A stretch of DNA of 64,000 bases from Synergistaceae bacterium (lineage in GTDB: Bacteria > Synergistota > Synergistia > Synergistales > Aminobacteriaceae): assembly GCA_009783355.1 (NCBI GenBank), contig WRHH01000011.1, forward strand, positions 1-64,000. The letters are read 5' to 3'. Both the position numbers and the translations under genes were made by a program. This document shows, piece after piece, positions 44,286 to 53,959 of this stretch (positions within the stretch are counted from its first letter, which is position 1; each line of letters begins with the position of its first letter). The notes beneath the pieces are model-generated. The model did no database searches. It was not told the origin of the DNA and saw only the letters and a list, made by a program, of their open reading frames with translations.

Positions 44286-44360
44286 TCAATCCATCCACTC
44301 GTCAAGGAAGGCAAGATGCTGTTCTGTATGAAATGTCATAAAATCCAGACGCGTGAGCCA
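44286..44360 (-). pseudogene. Alpha/beta hydrolase C-terminal fragment
   Basis: On the minus strand 25 codons end in FHTEQHLAFLDEWMD and a stop, very like FNTERQLAFLDGWID at the end of the hydrolase at 37359-38060. Nothing upstream of it in the same frame continues the similarity. It is a relic of a second hydrolase. Confidence 0.55.
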
Positions 44361-44520
44361 ACGGAGTAATGAAAAGAACAGGAATAGGATATCATTTTTA
44401 AACCCCGCTAACTATACAGCAAGAAACCGCAGAATGGAGTGATGCTCTATCCGCCTGATAAACGTTACTAGGACAATCAAATTCAGTGATTCACGATTCT
44501 GCATGATGGTCGTTTATATC

Positions 44521-44606
44521 TGCATATAAAAATACAATATATATGCATAATAGTTCCATTACCACCTTGATATTCTGCATATAATGCTCTATAATATATG
44601 CAGAAT
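44521..44606 (+). promoter_or_regulatory. fic promoter with two inverted-repeat operators
   Basis: TTGATA (44567-44572), 17 bases, TATAAT (44590-44595). A perfect 11-bp inverted repeat ATTCTGCATAT/ATATGCAGAAT (44572-44582 and 44596-44606) encloses the promoter core. A second one TGCATATA/TATATGCA (44521-44528, 44540-44547) lies 50 bases upstream. The shared TCTGCATAT half-site suggests one dimeric repressor binding both, possibly the Fic protein's own winged helix. Confidence 0.7.
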
Positions 44607-44624
44607 AGTTGGGGAGGGGTCGCT

Positions 44625-45671
44625 TTGAGAAAATTTGATTATTCATTTTTAGATAGTGGTATGCTTCCTGCAGGGCTTGTAAATGTAGTGAGCGCTATTA
44701 CCGAGCTGCGTGTGCGTGAAGATCGGCTTAAAGAAAATTACCCTGATGTTTTTCCCCGTCTTGAAAGCATTGCAAAGGTACAATCTGTCAAAGGATCGAA
44801 CGCCATTGAGGGAATAATAACCAGCGATCAACGTATCAATGAAATCGTCAATCGGAACAGCGCGCCGCAGAATCACAACGAGGCGGAAATTGCAGGATAT
44901 CGCGACGCTCTTAGTTTAATTCACGAAAACTTTCATAGCCTTGATATTCGTGAGCGGGATATCCTACGTTTGCATGAAATCATGCTGTCCTTTACTCCCG
45001 TGAGCGGCGGCGCATACAAGCGGAACGATAATTTCATCATGGAAGTGGACGCAGCCGGTTTCCGGAAGATACGATTTTCACCGATCACTGCTGACGAAAC
45101 TGTCGCCGCGATGGAGCAGCTTGTCCTCGCATTTATGGACGCGAGAAACAACAATAACATCAACCAGCTTTTACTGATTCCGTGTTTCGTTCTTGATTTC
45201 CTTTGTATCCATCCATTCGCGGACGGCAATGGAAGAATGAGCCGTTTGCTTTCTATTCTCCTGCTTTTCAAAAGTGGATTTGATGCGGGGAAATATATCT
45301 CCTTTGAGGAACAGTTAAACAAGGGCAAATGGGATTACTATGAAGCCCTGCGCTTGTCCTCTGAAGGTTGGCACGAAAACGCCAATAGTTTCCTCCCGTT
45401 TATTATGAATTTTGTTGCCACCTTGCTTTACTGCTATAAAGAGCTTGATAAACGGTTTGCCATGGTTCATGTAAAAAAGGCGAACAAACGCAAACGGGTG
45501 GAATTGACTGTGCTAAACAGTCTTTTGCCTGTCTCCAAACAAGAAATATGCTATGTACTGCCAGACGTGAGCCCCACAACCGTAGAAGCTGCGCTCGCCA
45601 TAATGGTCAAGAGCGGGGCAGTGGAAAAGGTCGGGACAGGAAAGAACACAAAGTATATAAAGCGGTTATAG
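44625..45671 (+). CDS. Fic-domain AMP transferase with C-terminal winged helix
   Basis: A 348-residue protein beginning at TTG 44625 after GGGGAGGGG. The Fic catalytic motif HPFADGNGRMSR is complete, with IHPF His as base. The N-terminal SNAIEG matches the inhibitory helix motif (S/T)xxxE(G/N), so it is a class II, self-inhibited Fic protein. The end (LTVLNSLLPVSKQEICYVLP; SPTTVEAALAIMVKSGAVEK) is a winged helix-turn-helix. Fic proteins transfer AMP or other nucleotides to target proteins; target unknown. The DNA-binding end and the palindromic promoter suggest autorepression. Confidence 0.9.
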   Translation: MRKFDYSFLDSGMLPAGLVNVVSAITELRVREDRLKENYPDVFPRLESIAKVQSVKGSNAIEGIITSDQRINEIVNRNSAPQNHNEAEIAGYRDALSLIHENFHSLDIRERDILRLHEIMLSFTPVSGGAYKRNDNFIMEVDAAGFRKIRFSPITADETVAAMEQLVLAFMDARNNNNINQLLLIPCFVLDFLCIHPFADGNGRMSRLLSILLLFKSGFDAGKYISFEEQLNKGKWDYYEALRLSSEGWHENANSFLPFIMNFVATLLYCYKELDKRFAMVHVKKANKRKRVELTVLNSLLPVSKQEICYVLPDVSPTTVEAALAIMVKSGAVEKVGTGKNTKYIKRL

Positions 45672-45828
45672 CAACTAAACAAAAGCGACAAGTCAGAAGC
45701 ATTGGACGTGAAAGCTATACTGCTCTATAATACTTAAAAGAGCTATTTTAGAGGTTCTTTCTCGTATGGAGAAAAAGCGAATTACAAAAATATCTGATTT
45801 GCGCTACATTATAAAGGAGATGTTTATC

Positions 45829-46725
45829 ATGAAACGTATTTTTTCAGTTACGGTTATTTTGTTAGTGCTTTGTGGCGCGGCGTTTTCGGCGAGCGCGGAG
45901 GACGGTTATGTGCGGCTCGCGATAAAGGGGACGAACGTCAACCTGCGGCCTCAGCCCCGAGCGGGCGGGAGCGTCGTTGCGCAGATGAACACGGGGGACG
46001 TTTTTTTCGCGGAAAAATGGCCGATAACCTGCGACGACGATAATTCGCAGTGGTATAAAATCGTGCTGCCCGCGACTGATAGAGGTGCAATAAAATCACT
46101 GCGCGATTGGGACAAACGTTTTAAGGCGAACGTTGCTTTTGTCAGCGCAAGTTTCGTGACAATTTCCGAGTTGGAAGCGGAAGACATGGAGCGCATTCTG
46201 AAGACGCCGACGGGCGTAAGAAAAGCTTCCAGCAAATCGAACCGGAAATCCGGTTATGCGGGGGAATATTTCGACTGGATGGCCCTGCATGAAGCTTGCA
46301 TACAGAGCATCGGCGCCAACCTGCCGGAGATTGTCAGCAATTGGGGCGAAGCTGAAATCAAGCGCGAGGCCTTTGAGTTTGTAGGTGAGTATGTCATATA
46401 CACTTCCGTCGATCAGCCTGATTTTCGGGTCACATTTTACGAAAACCTGCCGAATAGCGACGGAACACCGAACGGTTTTCCAGCGACAATTACTTATTTA
46501 CAGACATTCTACACCGAACGGAATGGCGCGTTAATAGGCGGCATAACCATAGGGAGCGACGATAGAAATTCGATAAAGAAGCTATGCGGCGAGCCGGACG
46601 AAAAAGATAATGACGAAGGCGTCGAACGTTGGAACTGGCATTCCGAATTCAACGACCTGTGGATTCGCTTCGACGGGAACGGGCGTGTGTTGTCAATATA
46701 CATCCAAGCCCGCGCAGCAGATTGA
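45829..46725 (+). CDS. Exported SH3-like protein
   Basis: A 298-residue protein. ATG 45829 follows AAAGGAGA. Signal peptide MKRIFSVTVILLVLCGAAFS then ASA. A bacterial SH3 domain is at about 28-115 (TNVNLRPQPRAGGSVVAQMN; WYKIVLP; FVSASFV). The C-terminal about 150 residues (IGANLPEIVSNWGEAEIKRE; GGITIGSDDRNSIKKLCGEP) look like a pair of SmpA/OmlA-like or beta-sandwich units but are not identified. It may bind cell wall. A related SH3-like protein is at 55783-56517. Confidence 0.7.
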   Translation: MKRIFSVTVILLVLCGAAFSASAEDGYVRLAIKGTNVNLRPQPRAGGSVVAQMNTGDVFFAEKWPITCDDDNSQWYKIVLPATDRGAIKSLRDWDKRFKANVAFVSASFVTISELEAEDMERILKTPTGVRKASSKSNRKSGYAGEYFDWMALHEACIQSIGANLPEIVSNWGEAEIKREAFEFVGEYVIYTSVDQPDFRVTFYENLPNSDGTPNGFPATITYLQTFYTERNGALIGGITIGSDDRNSIKKLCGEPDEKDNDEGVERWNWHSEFNDLWIRFDGNGRVLSIYIQARAAD

Positions 46726-46852
46726 TAAGACTTTACGGATGAGGAAAAAATGAAAAAGACAATGTTATTCACGAAACTAATTCGATGACGCGTGTATAAC
46801 GGTCATTGTGTTCAACGTTTTCGTTCAGGCATATTTAAAGGAGGGGATAGCA

Positions 46853-47278
46853 ATGAATTCAGGGGCATGGGGAGCTTTCAGAGCGTGTTTTTTCATTGGA
46901 TTGGCTGTGGCGTTACCCGCTATTTACATGATGTGGAGGCAAATGAAACTGAAAAAGGACTGCACGGCAAAGACGGACGCCATTGTCGCCGGCTGCGTTG
47001 AAAAGGTCTCGCGCGACAGAGTTGAGGGCAAAAGGAATACTTATGAAACGACATATACATATGAAACGAAATACAAGTATTCGGTGGAAGGCGTCGAGTA
47101 TGCCGGTTCCAACGACAGGCAATCCAAAGAGGGCGAGAGCTTTAAAGTATTTTACAATCCGGCCGATCCGAAGCGGCACTATTCTGGAAAAATAAGCGTG
47201 TTCTGGGGTTGGTGGACGTGGTTTACTTTTCTTGGCGGCTTTTTAATGATATCTGCGGTTTTGATATTGATCATGTGA
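46853..47278 (+). CDS. DUF3592 membrane protein
   Basis: A 141-residue protein. ATG 46853 follows GGAGGGGA. Two hydrophobic helices flank a beta-rich middle: ACFFIGLAVALPAIYMMW at the start and WWTWFTFLGGFLMISAVLIL at the end. The middle (YKYSVEGVEYAGSNDRQ; FKVFYNPADPKRHYSG) is the DUF3592 pattern. Function unknown. It begins a same-strand group with the M48 protease, DUF2207 and LemA genes. Confidence 0.8.
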   Translation: MNSGAWGAFRACFFIGLAVALPAIYMMWRQMKLKKDCTAKTDAIVAGCVEKVSRDRVEGKRNTYETTYTYETKYKYSVEGVEYAGSNDRQSKEGESFKVFYNPADPKRHYSGKISVFWGWWTWFTFLGGFLMISAVLILIM

Positions 47279-47299
47279 TATATTTCCAGCGGTAAATAA

Positions 47300-48577
47300 A
47301 TGACGAACGCCACTAATATTTACGACCACATAGCCGCCAATAATCGCAGGACGGTTTTTATCCTGTGCGCTTTTCCGGTCGCCCTGTTTTTGACGGTATA
47401 TTTGTTCGCCCTCCTGTACGCGGCGGTCGATGACGCTGCGGATGTTCTGGAGTATGCGTTGCAGGCCACGCTTAAGTACTATCCGTATTTGATTGCGGTT
47501 GTTGCCGTATGGATAGTTATCTCTTACTACTCGGGAGACGGGATGATGCTCGATATGACGCGCGCTCGTCGAGTCACTTTCGAGGAAAACCGCGAACTGT
47601 TCCGGCTCGTCGAAAACACTGCCATCATGGCGGGGCTTCCGACGCCGAAGATATACATCATAGAGGATGATTCGCTGAACGCTTACGCAACCGGACGCAA
47701 TCCGAGTAAAGCCTCGATAGCTCTGACCAAGGGCATAGTCGAAAAATTGGAAAAAGCCGAACTTGAGGCGGTGATTGCCCATGAACTTGCCCATATAGGC
47801 AACCGCGACTCGCTCTTGATGCTTATTGTCGTAGCGGGGATAGGCTGCTTTCTTTTTCTCGGCGCGATGTGTTTCCGGGGGGCGGGCGAGGGTTTGTCGC
47901 GCGGCAAAAAAGGAAGCGCCAAAAATGCTTTGATCCTGTGCTTTATAGGCGTCATGTTTTATGTATTCGGTTACGTGGTCGCGCCTGTACTGCGCTTTGC
48001 GCTTTCGCGCCGCCGCGAATATCAGGCGGACGCAACAGCTGTGAAAATTACACGCAACCCGAATGCCCTCGCGCGGGCGCTGGCGAAAATCGCGCGCGAC
48101 CCGAGATCGAAGATCCTCGCCAAGAGCTCCCTTGTCGGTAACATGTGTATCGCCGACCCCGTCAGCTATAGCAGGTTGTATTGTACCCATCCGCCGATAA
48201 AAGACCGGATAACCGCGCTTGGAATAGACGTGTCCGCGTTTGATATGCCTGAATATGTGCCGATAAGCCGTTTTTCAAAGAGTGCTGTCATACGCCCCTG
48301 GTGGTGGGGCGCTTTTGGTACACTTGGATTTCACTATTTCAACGTATACAGAATATCTGCGGGGTTAGGCAGGCTTTTTTACGGGTTGTTTATGTGGTGG
48401 ATGGTAATACAACTATTGGTGTTTGCTTGCGGCAAATACGTGCGGATAGGGCTTTTAGATTTGATTTTCACGGAACTTTTCTATTTAGCGCTGCTTTTCG
48501 CGCCTTCGGCTTACGACATGGTCAAAATCAGGCGCGGCGTTTTCAGGGATGAGGAAGGTTCTTATATAAGAAATTAA
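47300..48577 (+). CDS. M48-family membrane metalloprotease (HtpX-like)
   Basis: A 425-residue protein with at least four membrane segments. Zinc site HELAHIGNRDSLL (HExxH) and the distal Glu in LSRRREYQADATAVKIT. The preceding GLPTPKIYIIEDDSLNAYAT is typical of HtpX and related proteases. HtpX takes part in quality control of membrane proteins. The C-terminal 120 residues add two or three membrane helices not found in standard HtpX (about 290 residues), making this a longer variant. It begins 21 bases after the DUF3592 gene. Confidence 0.87.
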   Translation: MTNATNIYDHIAANNRRTVFILCAFPVALFLTVYLFALLYAAVDDAADVLEYALQATLKYYPYLIAVVAVWIVISYYSGDGMMLDMTRARRVTFEENRELFRLVENTAIMAGLPTPKIYIIEDDSLNAYATGRNPSKASIALTKGIVEKLEKAELEAVIAHELAHIGNRDSLLMLIVVAGIGCFLFLGAMCFRGAGEGLSRGKKGSAKNALILCFIGVMFYVFGYVVAPVLRFALSRRREYQADATAVKITRNPNALARALAKIARDPRSKILAKSSLVGNMCIADPVSYSRLYCTHPPIKDRITALGIDVSAFDMPEYVPISRFSKSAVIRPWWWGAFGTLGFHYFNVYRISAGLGRLFYGLFMWWMVIQLLVFACGKYVRIGLLDLIFTELFYLALLFAPSAYDMVKIRRGVFRDEEGSYIRN

Positions 48578-48587
48578 GGAGGAAAAT

Positions 48588-50972
48588 ATGAGAAGGTTCG
48601 GAGTGGTTGTTTCACTTGCGATATTGGTTTTGGCGCTTTTGTCCTTTTCGGTAGCCGCGTTCTCTATTGGCACGGCAGCCGGGACGGCAAATCGAATAAT
48701 AAATGTGACGAACGCGCGGGAATTTTTGGAGGCCATTGGCTCCGACAGAATAATCGAGATGGCGCCGGGAAAATATAACCTGTCCGAGTGGGACCCGATT
48801 CTTAATAACCAATCGGAGCAGGCGCCGCGTTGCCCGAACCTGAAAAACGATGGCAGCCCAAAACTTGACAAAGGCGTTTTGTGGTCGGACGACCCCTTCG
48901 ACGGAGGTGAGCTCGTTCTCAGCGGAATTAATAACCTCACGATCCGTAGCACGGGTAAAGCGTCCGAAACATTGATAATCGTCGATCCGAGATACGCTTT
49001 CGTGATGACATTCTGGGACTGCAGCGATATCACAATGGAAAACCTGACGGCGGGACACTCGGAAGGAGGCGCTTGCGAAGGCGGCGTGTTCCGTTTCGGG
49101 AACTGTTCGCAAATTGCCATAAATAACGCCGGTATGTACGGCTGCGGCACGGTGGGCCTTGAGCTCAGCGGCGTCTGCGATATGAAGGTCACGAACTCGC
49201 GAATTTATGAATGTACCTACTCCATTATGAAAGTCGCGGGAGGCGAAACCGTAGCGTTCGAGAATTGCGTGTTCAGCGATAATGAGCAGTTTGAACTGAT
49301 CGAAATTGACTCGACCCCCAACGTGTCGTTCACAAACTGCGAGTTCACCGGCAACCATGGATACATAATGTTTTCAGTCGGCGCCACTGATATTTCCGTC
49401 TCGAACTCGAACTTCAGCGGCAACTCTATGGATTCACCCATCACGGAGAGCCAGGGCGTGGATTTTGTCAACTGCGTTATAAGCGATGACGACGTGATGA
49501 CTGTTTCCAGGTTTTTGAGATATTGCCAGCAAGGTTCTTTGCAGCAAGTCCTTGACGCCATCGAAGGCGGGGCAAACGTCAACGCAAGAGATGAACACGG
49601 CTGGACGCCGTTGTTGACTTCTGTTGCAAATAACAGAGACCCCCTTGTTTCAAACGCCCTTATCCAAGCGGGCGCGAACGTCAACGCGAGCAATCAGGGT
49701 TGGACGGCATTGATGCGCGCTGTCGCATTCGGCCATAGCCCTGAAATCACGGACATGCTTATTAAGGCGGGGGCGGACGTCCACGCGAAAAATGAATACG
49801 GGAAAACGGCATTGGACTATGCGGGTGGAAATGAAAAGATCATAGGACTCCTGACAAACGCGGCAGCCGGAAAAATTATTAATGCTATGACCGATTCTGA
49901 TTTCGTTGATCTTTGCGCGGAAGGTTCTTTGGAAAAAATCGTTGAAGCCGTCAAAAAAGGTGCAAACGTGAACGCGAGAAATGAATATGGACTATCAGCG
50001 CTTATGTCCGCAATGGTTAGGGAAGAGAACGCCGATCCGGAAGTGATAAAAGCCCTTATCGAAGGAGGCGCGGATATCAACGTGAGGCATAATGATGGAA
50101 GTACACCGATTATGACAGCGGCGGCGTTATGCAGGCCGGAAGTGATAGCAGCCTTTATTAAAGGGGGCGTGACCGCCAATGCGAATGACAACAATGGAAG
50201 AAATGCGCTGATGTCGGCGGCGCAGAGCAATCCCGATCCGGAAGCGATAACGGTTCTTATCAAAGCTGGCGTGCGTGTCAATACTAAGGATGACAACGGA
50301 CAGACAGCGCTTATGTCGGCGGCGAGATGGAACATCAACCCGGAAGTGATAAAAGCCCTTCTCGATAACGGGGCGGATGCGTTAGACAAAGATAACGGGG
50401 GCAAAACGGCATTGGACTACGCGAGTGAAAACGAGAATAAGAAAATAGCTGAACTCCTGAACCACCCCGGCGCTTCTCTCATACCCTCCCCGGAGGGGAA
50501 TGGCGATGAGAAAACAGAAGGGGAAATAAGGCTCAAAGACAATAACACCGGAAAGACAAACACTCTTTACCCGCCATTTTCGGAAGAGGACAAAGGACTG
50601 CTTTTTTATAACAACGACCGTTTTGGGTATTCCGTGATGATCCCCGATATTTTCACAGTGGCCGTCCTTTTGCCGGAGGACGGGGACGGTATAATTCTGG
50701 GCTCGGCGGACGGAAAAGCGACTTTCCGCGTGTCCGGCGGCTTTGTGATGGACAAAGACCAGCTTCAAACGTCCATGGAAGCGGCGAAAAAATACGCGGA
50801 GGAGAATACGGTTTACGCGAATCATGGCTAAACCTTTAAAACCAAACAATGGAGCGAGGAGTTTGCCCGCTGCGATTGGTACAGCCCCAATCACAATTTT
50901 TCGGAGGCGTTGTTCAACAGTTATGAAAAAGAGAATTTGAAAAACATAATGGCTGAGGAGAAAAGAAAATAA
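48588..50972 (+). pseudogene. Exported beta-helix/ankyrin protein interrupted by an in-frame stop (TAA 50829-50831)
   Basis: ATG 48588 after AAGGAGGA opens a 747-residue frame. Signal peptide (MRRFGVVVSLAILVLALLSF); a right-handed beta-helix at about 30-300 (NLTIRSTGKASETLIIVDPR; NASNFSGNS-type turns); about eight ankyrin repeats at 320-630 (ANVNARDEHGWTPLLTS; ANVNASNQGWTALMRAV); and a C-terminal domain (NDRFGYSVMIPDIFTVAVLL). After TAA 50829 the same frame continues for 46 codons (TFKTKQWSEEFARCDWYSPN ... NIMAEEKRK) to TAA 50970. That segment reads as the natural end of the last domain, so a single nonsense change is likely. The 747-residue product may still be exported. Confidence 0.7.
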
Positions 50973-51012
50973 AATGTTTTCCCCAAATACGTTAAGCTGA
51001 GGAGGAGATATT

Positions 51013-52854
51013 ATGAAAAAAATAGCGCTTTTGTTTTTCGCGGCGTTTGCCTTCGTGCTTTTAGTTGCGCCCTGCCCGGCACGAGCCGCGTATCCCTGGG
51101 TTATCGAAACGCTGGACGTTCGCCTTGTGGCGCGCGACGACAACAGCTATCTGATTACCGAGACATACGGGGTGAGTTTCAATGAGCAGCGGCACGGCAT
51201 CCAGAGAAAGCTACCGCTCTACTCGTACAGAGGCAACCCTGTGGAGATACGCGATATCTCCGCCGCCGGACGCCCGCTCTCCGCCCGAAAGGACGGCGGG
51301 GAACTGGTCGTGCGGGTCGGCGATCCGGACAAGTGGGCGAACTCAAAAGAACGGTACACGCTCTCCTACGTTTACGACATAGGCGACGACGGCTTAAAGG
51401 ACATGGATGAACTTTACTACAACATCCTCCCCGACTACGATACTACAATAGGCAAAATGACGTTTACTATTGAAATGCCGCGCGCCCTCGACGCGAGCCG
51501 CCTCAACTTCACCCACGGGTTTAAAGGAAGCAGGGACAACACATACGTGGAGCGGGAAGTGAACGGAACTGTCATCACCGGGCGGCTCACTCGAACGAAC
51601 CGGCCGCATGAACAGCTCACCGTCGCCCTGCCGTTGCCGAAAGGATATTTCACATCCGCCGCCGGAAGGACGCACCGCGAGGGATTTTCGTTATTAAATC
51701 TGGCGATCGCGCTGGCCGCAGCAGGAGCGAGTTTTCTGTTTTGGTATTTTTGGGGCAAGGAACGGAAAATCTTCCCGACCGTCGAATTTTATCCGCCCCC
51801 GGGGCTCAACCCCGCCGACGCCGGATATATCATGTACGGAGAGGTTGGCAGTATGGACGTTATATCGTTCATTATCTACTGGGCGGACAAAGGCTATCTC
51901 CGCATCTCCGATATCGCGAACGGGTTTTCGCTCCGCAAAATGTGCGACCCCGGCCCTAATGCCAAACCTTACGAAAAGAAACTGTTCGGAGCGATGTTCA
52001 GCCGGGCGAAAGACGATCAGGTGACCACGTCCGACCTCGCGGAAAAAGAATTTTACTCGGACCTGGACAGCGCCCGCAAAGATGTAGTACGCTTCCACAA
52101 AGAAAGCCCCGGGACGCGGATATTCAAAAAAGGCACGTTTAAGCTTCTCATAGGCGCCCCATCGCTGATTTGCATGTTGATCATCATGTACGCGTGGTTA
52201 GGCGACTCCACGGAAATGGAGAATGTGTTGCTTGTTCTGATCTCAAGCGGCGTTTGCTGGCTTGTTCTGACGGTAATAGGCGTCATGCACGGGTCGTCCA
52301 TAAAATATATCCTAAAGACTAAATCTAAAATCGGACCCTTTGTTTTAGCGGCGTTGTTCTTGACTGTATTTGGCACAATAGCCTATTTCTTGGGCCCGCT
52401 CGTCGCAATAGAGGCGATGGCCTTGAGCGTTCCGGGCGCCCTTGTGGCCTTAAGCCATCGCCGGACGGATTTGGGGCTTAAATATCTGGAGCGCCTGACG
52501 GGGTTCAAAACTTTTATTGAAACCGCCGAACGGGATCGGATCGACATGCTGGCGAACAAAAATCCCCAGTATTTTTATAACGTCCTGCCCTACGCCTTAA
52601 CTCTCGGCGTCACGGATACGTGGGCTAAAAAATTCGAGCACGTGGGGTTCCGCCCGCCGGAGTGGTACGAAAGCGGCGATTCGGAAAAGTATTTCAGTTC
52701 TTCCTCGTTTGCCTCGGGCATTTCCTCCGGTTTATCGGGATTCGCAAAGGCCGTGGACGCCTCGCGCCCGTCCAGTGACAGTTCGGACGGCGGAAGCTCG
52801 GACGGCGGAAGCTCGGGTGGCGGCAGCGGGGGCGGCAGCGGCAGCAGCTGGTAA
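51013..52854 (+). CDS. DUF2207 membrane protein
   Basis: A 613-residue protein. Signal peptide, then the DUF2207 extracellular domain (YLITETYGVSFNEQRHGIQR; RYTLSYVYDIGDDGL; YYNILPDYDTTIGKMTFTIE), a membrane helix near 225 (LLNLAIALAAAGASFLFWYF), a cytoplasmic region (PPPGLNPADAGYIMYGEV), two or three helices at 380-475, and a Gly/Ser tail (GGSGGGSGSSW). This domain order is standard for DUF2207, which is very often next to lemA, as here. Function unknown; a signalling or envelope role has been inferred from the neighbourhood. Confidence 0.88.
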   Translation: MKKIALLFFAAFAFVLLVAPCPARAAYPWVIETLDVRLVARDDNSYLITETYGVSFNEQRHGIQRKLPLYSYRGNPVEIRDISAAGRPLSARKDGGELVVRVGDPDKWANSKERYTLSYVYDIGDDGLKDMDELYYNILPDYDTTIGKMTFTIEMPRALDASRLNFTHGFKGSRDNTYVEREVNGTVITGRLTRTNRPHEQLTVALPLPKGYFTSAAGRTHREGFSLLNLAIALAAAGASFLFWYFWGKERKIFPTVEFYPPPGLNPADAGYIMYGEVGSMDVISFIIYWADKGYLRISDIANGFSLRKMCDPGPNAKPYEKKLFGAMFSRAKDDQVTTSDLAEKEFYSDLDSARKDVVRFHKESPGTRIFKKGTFKLLIGAPSLICMLIIMYAWLGDSTEMENVLLVLISSGVCWLVLTVIGVMHGSSIKYILKTKSKIGPFVLAALFLTVFGTIAYFLGPLVAIEAMALSVPGALVALSHRRTDLGLKYLERLTGFKTFIETAERDRIDMLANKNPQYFYNVLPYALTLGVTDTWAKKFEHVGFRPPEWYESGDSEKYFSSSSFASGISSGLSGFAKAVDASRPSSDSSDGGSSDGGSSGGGSGGGSGSSW

Positions 52855-52879
52855 AATCGTAAACTAAGGAGGGCTATAA

Positions 52880-53434
52880 ATGGATACATATTTCTACATC
52901 GCCGGAGGAATACTTCTGGCGTTATTTCTCGTTGCCGCGGGAATCTACAACGGGTTCGTGAGGCTTCGTAATCAGGTCAGAGAGGCGTACTCCACGATGG
53001 ACGTTTATCTCAAAAGGCGCTACGACGTGATACCGAACCTTGTGGAGATAGTCAAAGGCTACGCCGCCCATGAACGCGACACTCTGGAGCGGGTAGTTAA
53101 GGCGCGCAACATGGCGGCGAACGCGGGAAATCTCGAAGAACGCTCAAAGGGGGATACAATGCTCTCCGGTACGCTGAAATCGCTTTTTGCCCTCTCGGAA
53201 AATTACCCGACACTTAAAGCGGACGGCGCGTTCATCAATTTGCAAAAACAGCTCGCCGAAGTGGAAAACGACATTTTGCAATCGCGTAAATACTACAACG
53301 GCGTCGTCAGGGCGATGAACACCCGTGTCGAAACTTTCCCCGCCAACATGCTCGCGAAAGCGATGGGTTTCGGGCGCGTCCCCTTCTTCATGGCGGACGA
53401 GAACGAACGCGAAAACGTGAGCATAAGCCTTTGA
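52880..53434 (+). CDS. lemA: LemA family protein
   Basis: A 184-residue protein with one N-terminal membrane helix (GGILLALFLVAAGIYNGFV) and the LemA helical domain: RLRNQVREAYSTMDVYLKRR, YDVIPNLVEIVKGYAAHERD, ENYPTLKADGAFINLQKQLA, ILQSRKYYNGVVRAMNTRVE and TFPANMLAKAMGF. The length is typical. TAAGGAGGG precedes the ATG. It forms a unit with the DUF2207 gene just upstream. Confidence 0.95.
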   Translation: MDTYFYIAGGILLALFLVAAGIYNGFVRLRNQVREAYSTMDVYLKRRYDVIPNLVEIVKGYAAHERDTLERVVKARNMAANAGNLEERSKGDTMLSGTLKSLFALSENYPTLKADGAFINLQKQLAEVENDILQSRKYYNGVVRAMNTRVETFPANMLAKAMGFGRVPFFMADENERENVSISL

Positions 53435-53446
53435 AGGAGGTATATC

Positions 53447-53853
53447 ATGACGTATAAATTCAAAAATGAATTCGCATCGGTCATTTTGGCGATGGCCGAT
53501 TTGATTTTCGCACACGGTAGTGCGGCCGCGTATACTCCGGGATTTATCCGCGCTGCGGACGTCATTCCCGATGCTGTATTGGATATCCGGTACGCGGGAG
53601 AGGACAATTTCGTCGGGTCGAAAATAGACGGGTACGAGCCCCCGAGGCGATCTTGTCAGTGGAGGCAGCAGTCGCTTTGAAACGTGCGGCGGATTCTTTG
53701 AGGGAATGGGGATACGCGCTCATAGTTTTCGACGCCTATCACCCAGCTCAAGCTGTTGAGCGCTGCAAAATGAGCATTATCACAATATTTTCCGGAGTTA
53801 CACCGCCGACGGAGTATTGTTTGCTGTCTGCGGACTCAGGCTGTTCCGCTTGA
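53447..53853 (+). pseudogene. D-Ala-D-Ala dipeptidase (VanX-like, M15D), frameshifted and truncated
   Basis: ATG 53447 after AAGGAGG opens a frame encoding VIPDAVLDIRYAGEDNFVG, KIDGYEPP, the start of VanX-type dipeptidases. Similarity then jumps to the next frame near 53640 (ILSVEAAVALKRAADSLREW, GYALIVFDAYHPAQAVE); one base is apparently missing near the CCCCC at 53639-53643. After about 53760 the VanX sequence is lost, including the GSxHxxGxAxD zinc site. The gene is dead. VanX-like peptidases recycle or remove D-Ala-D-Ala. Confidence 0.75.
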
Positions 53854-53959
53854 TATCCGACGCAGGAAAAGCAAATGCCAAGAAAGAGTTTTAGACATAC
53901 AATATTAATCGCTAAAATAAGCAATCATGCTCCGCGCTTGGGGCAGTCCGGAGGACGCT

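Noticed and set aside
47243-48190. 315-residue minus-strand frame opposite the M48 protease
   Set aside because: Low-complexity Arg/His-rich shadow of a GC-rich gene; the plus strand carries the HExxH protease.
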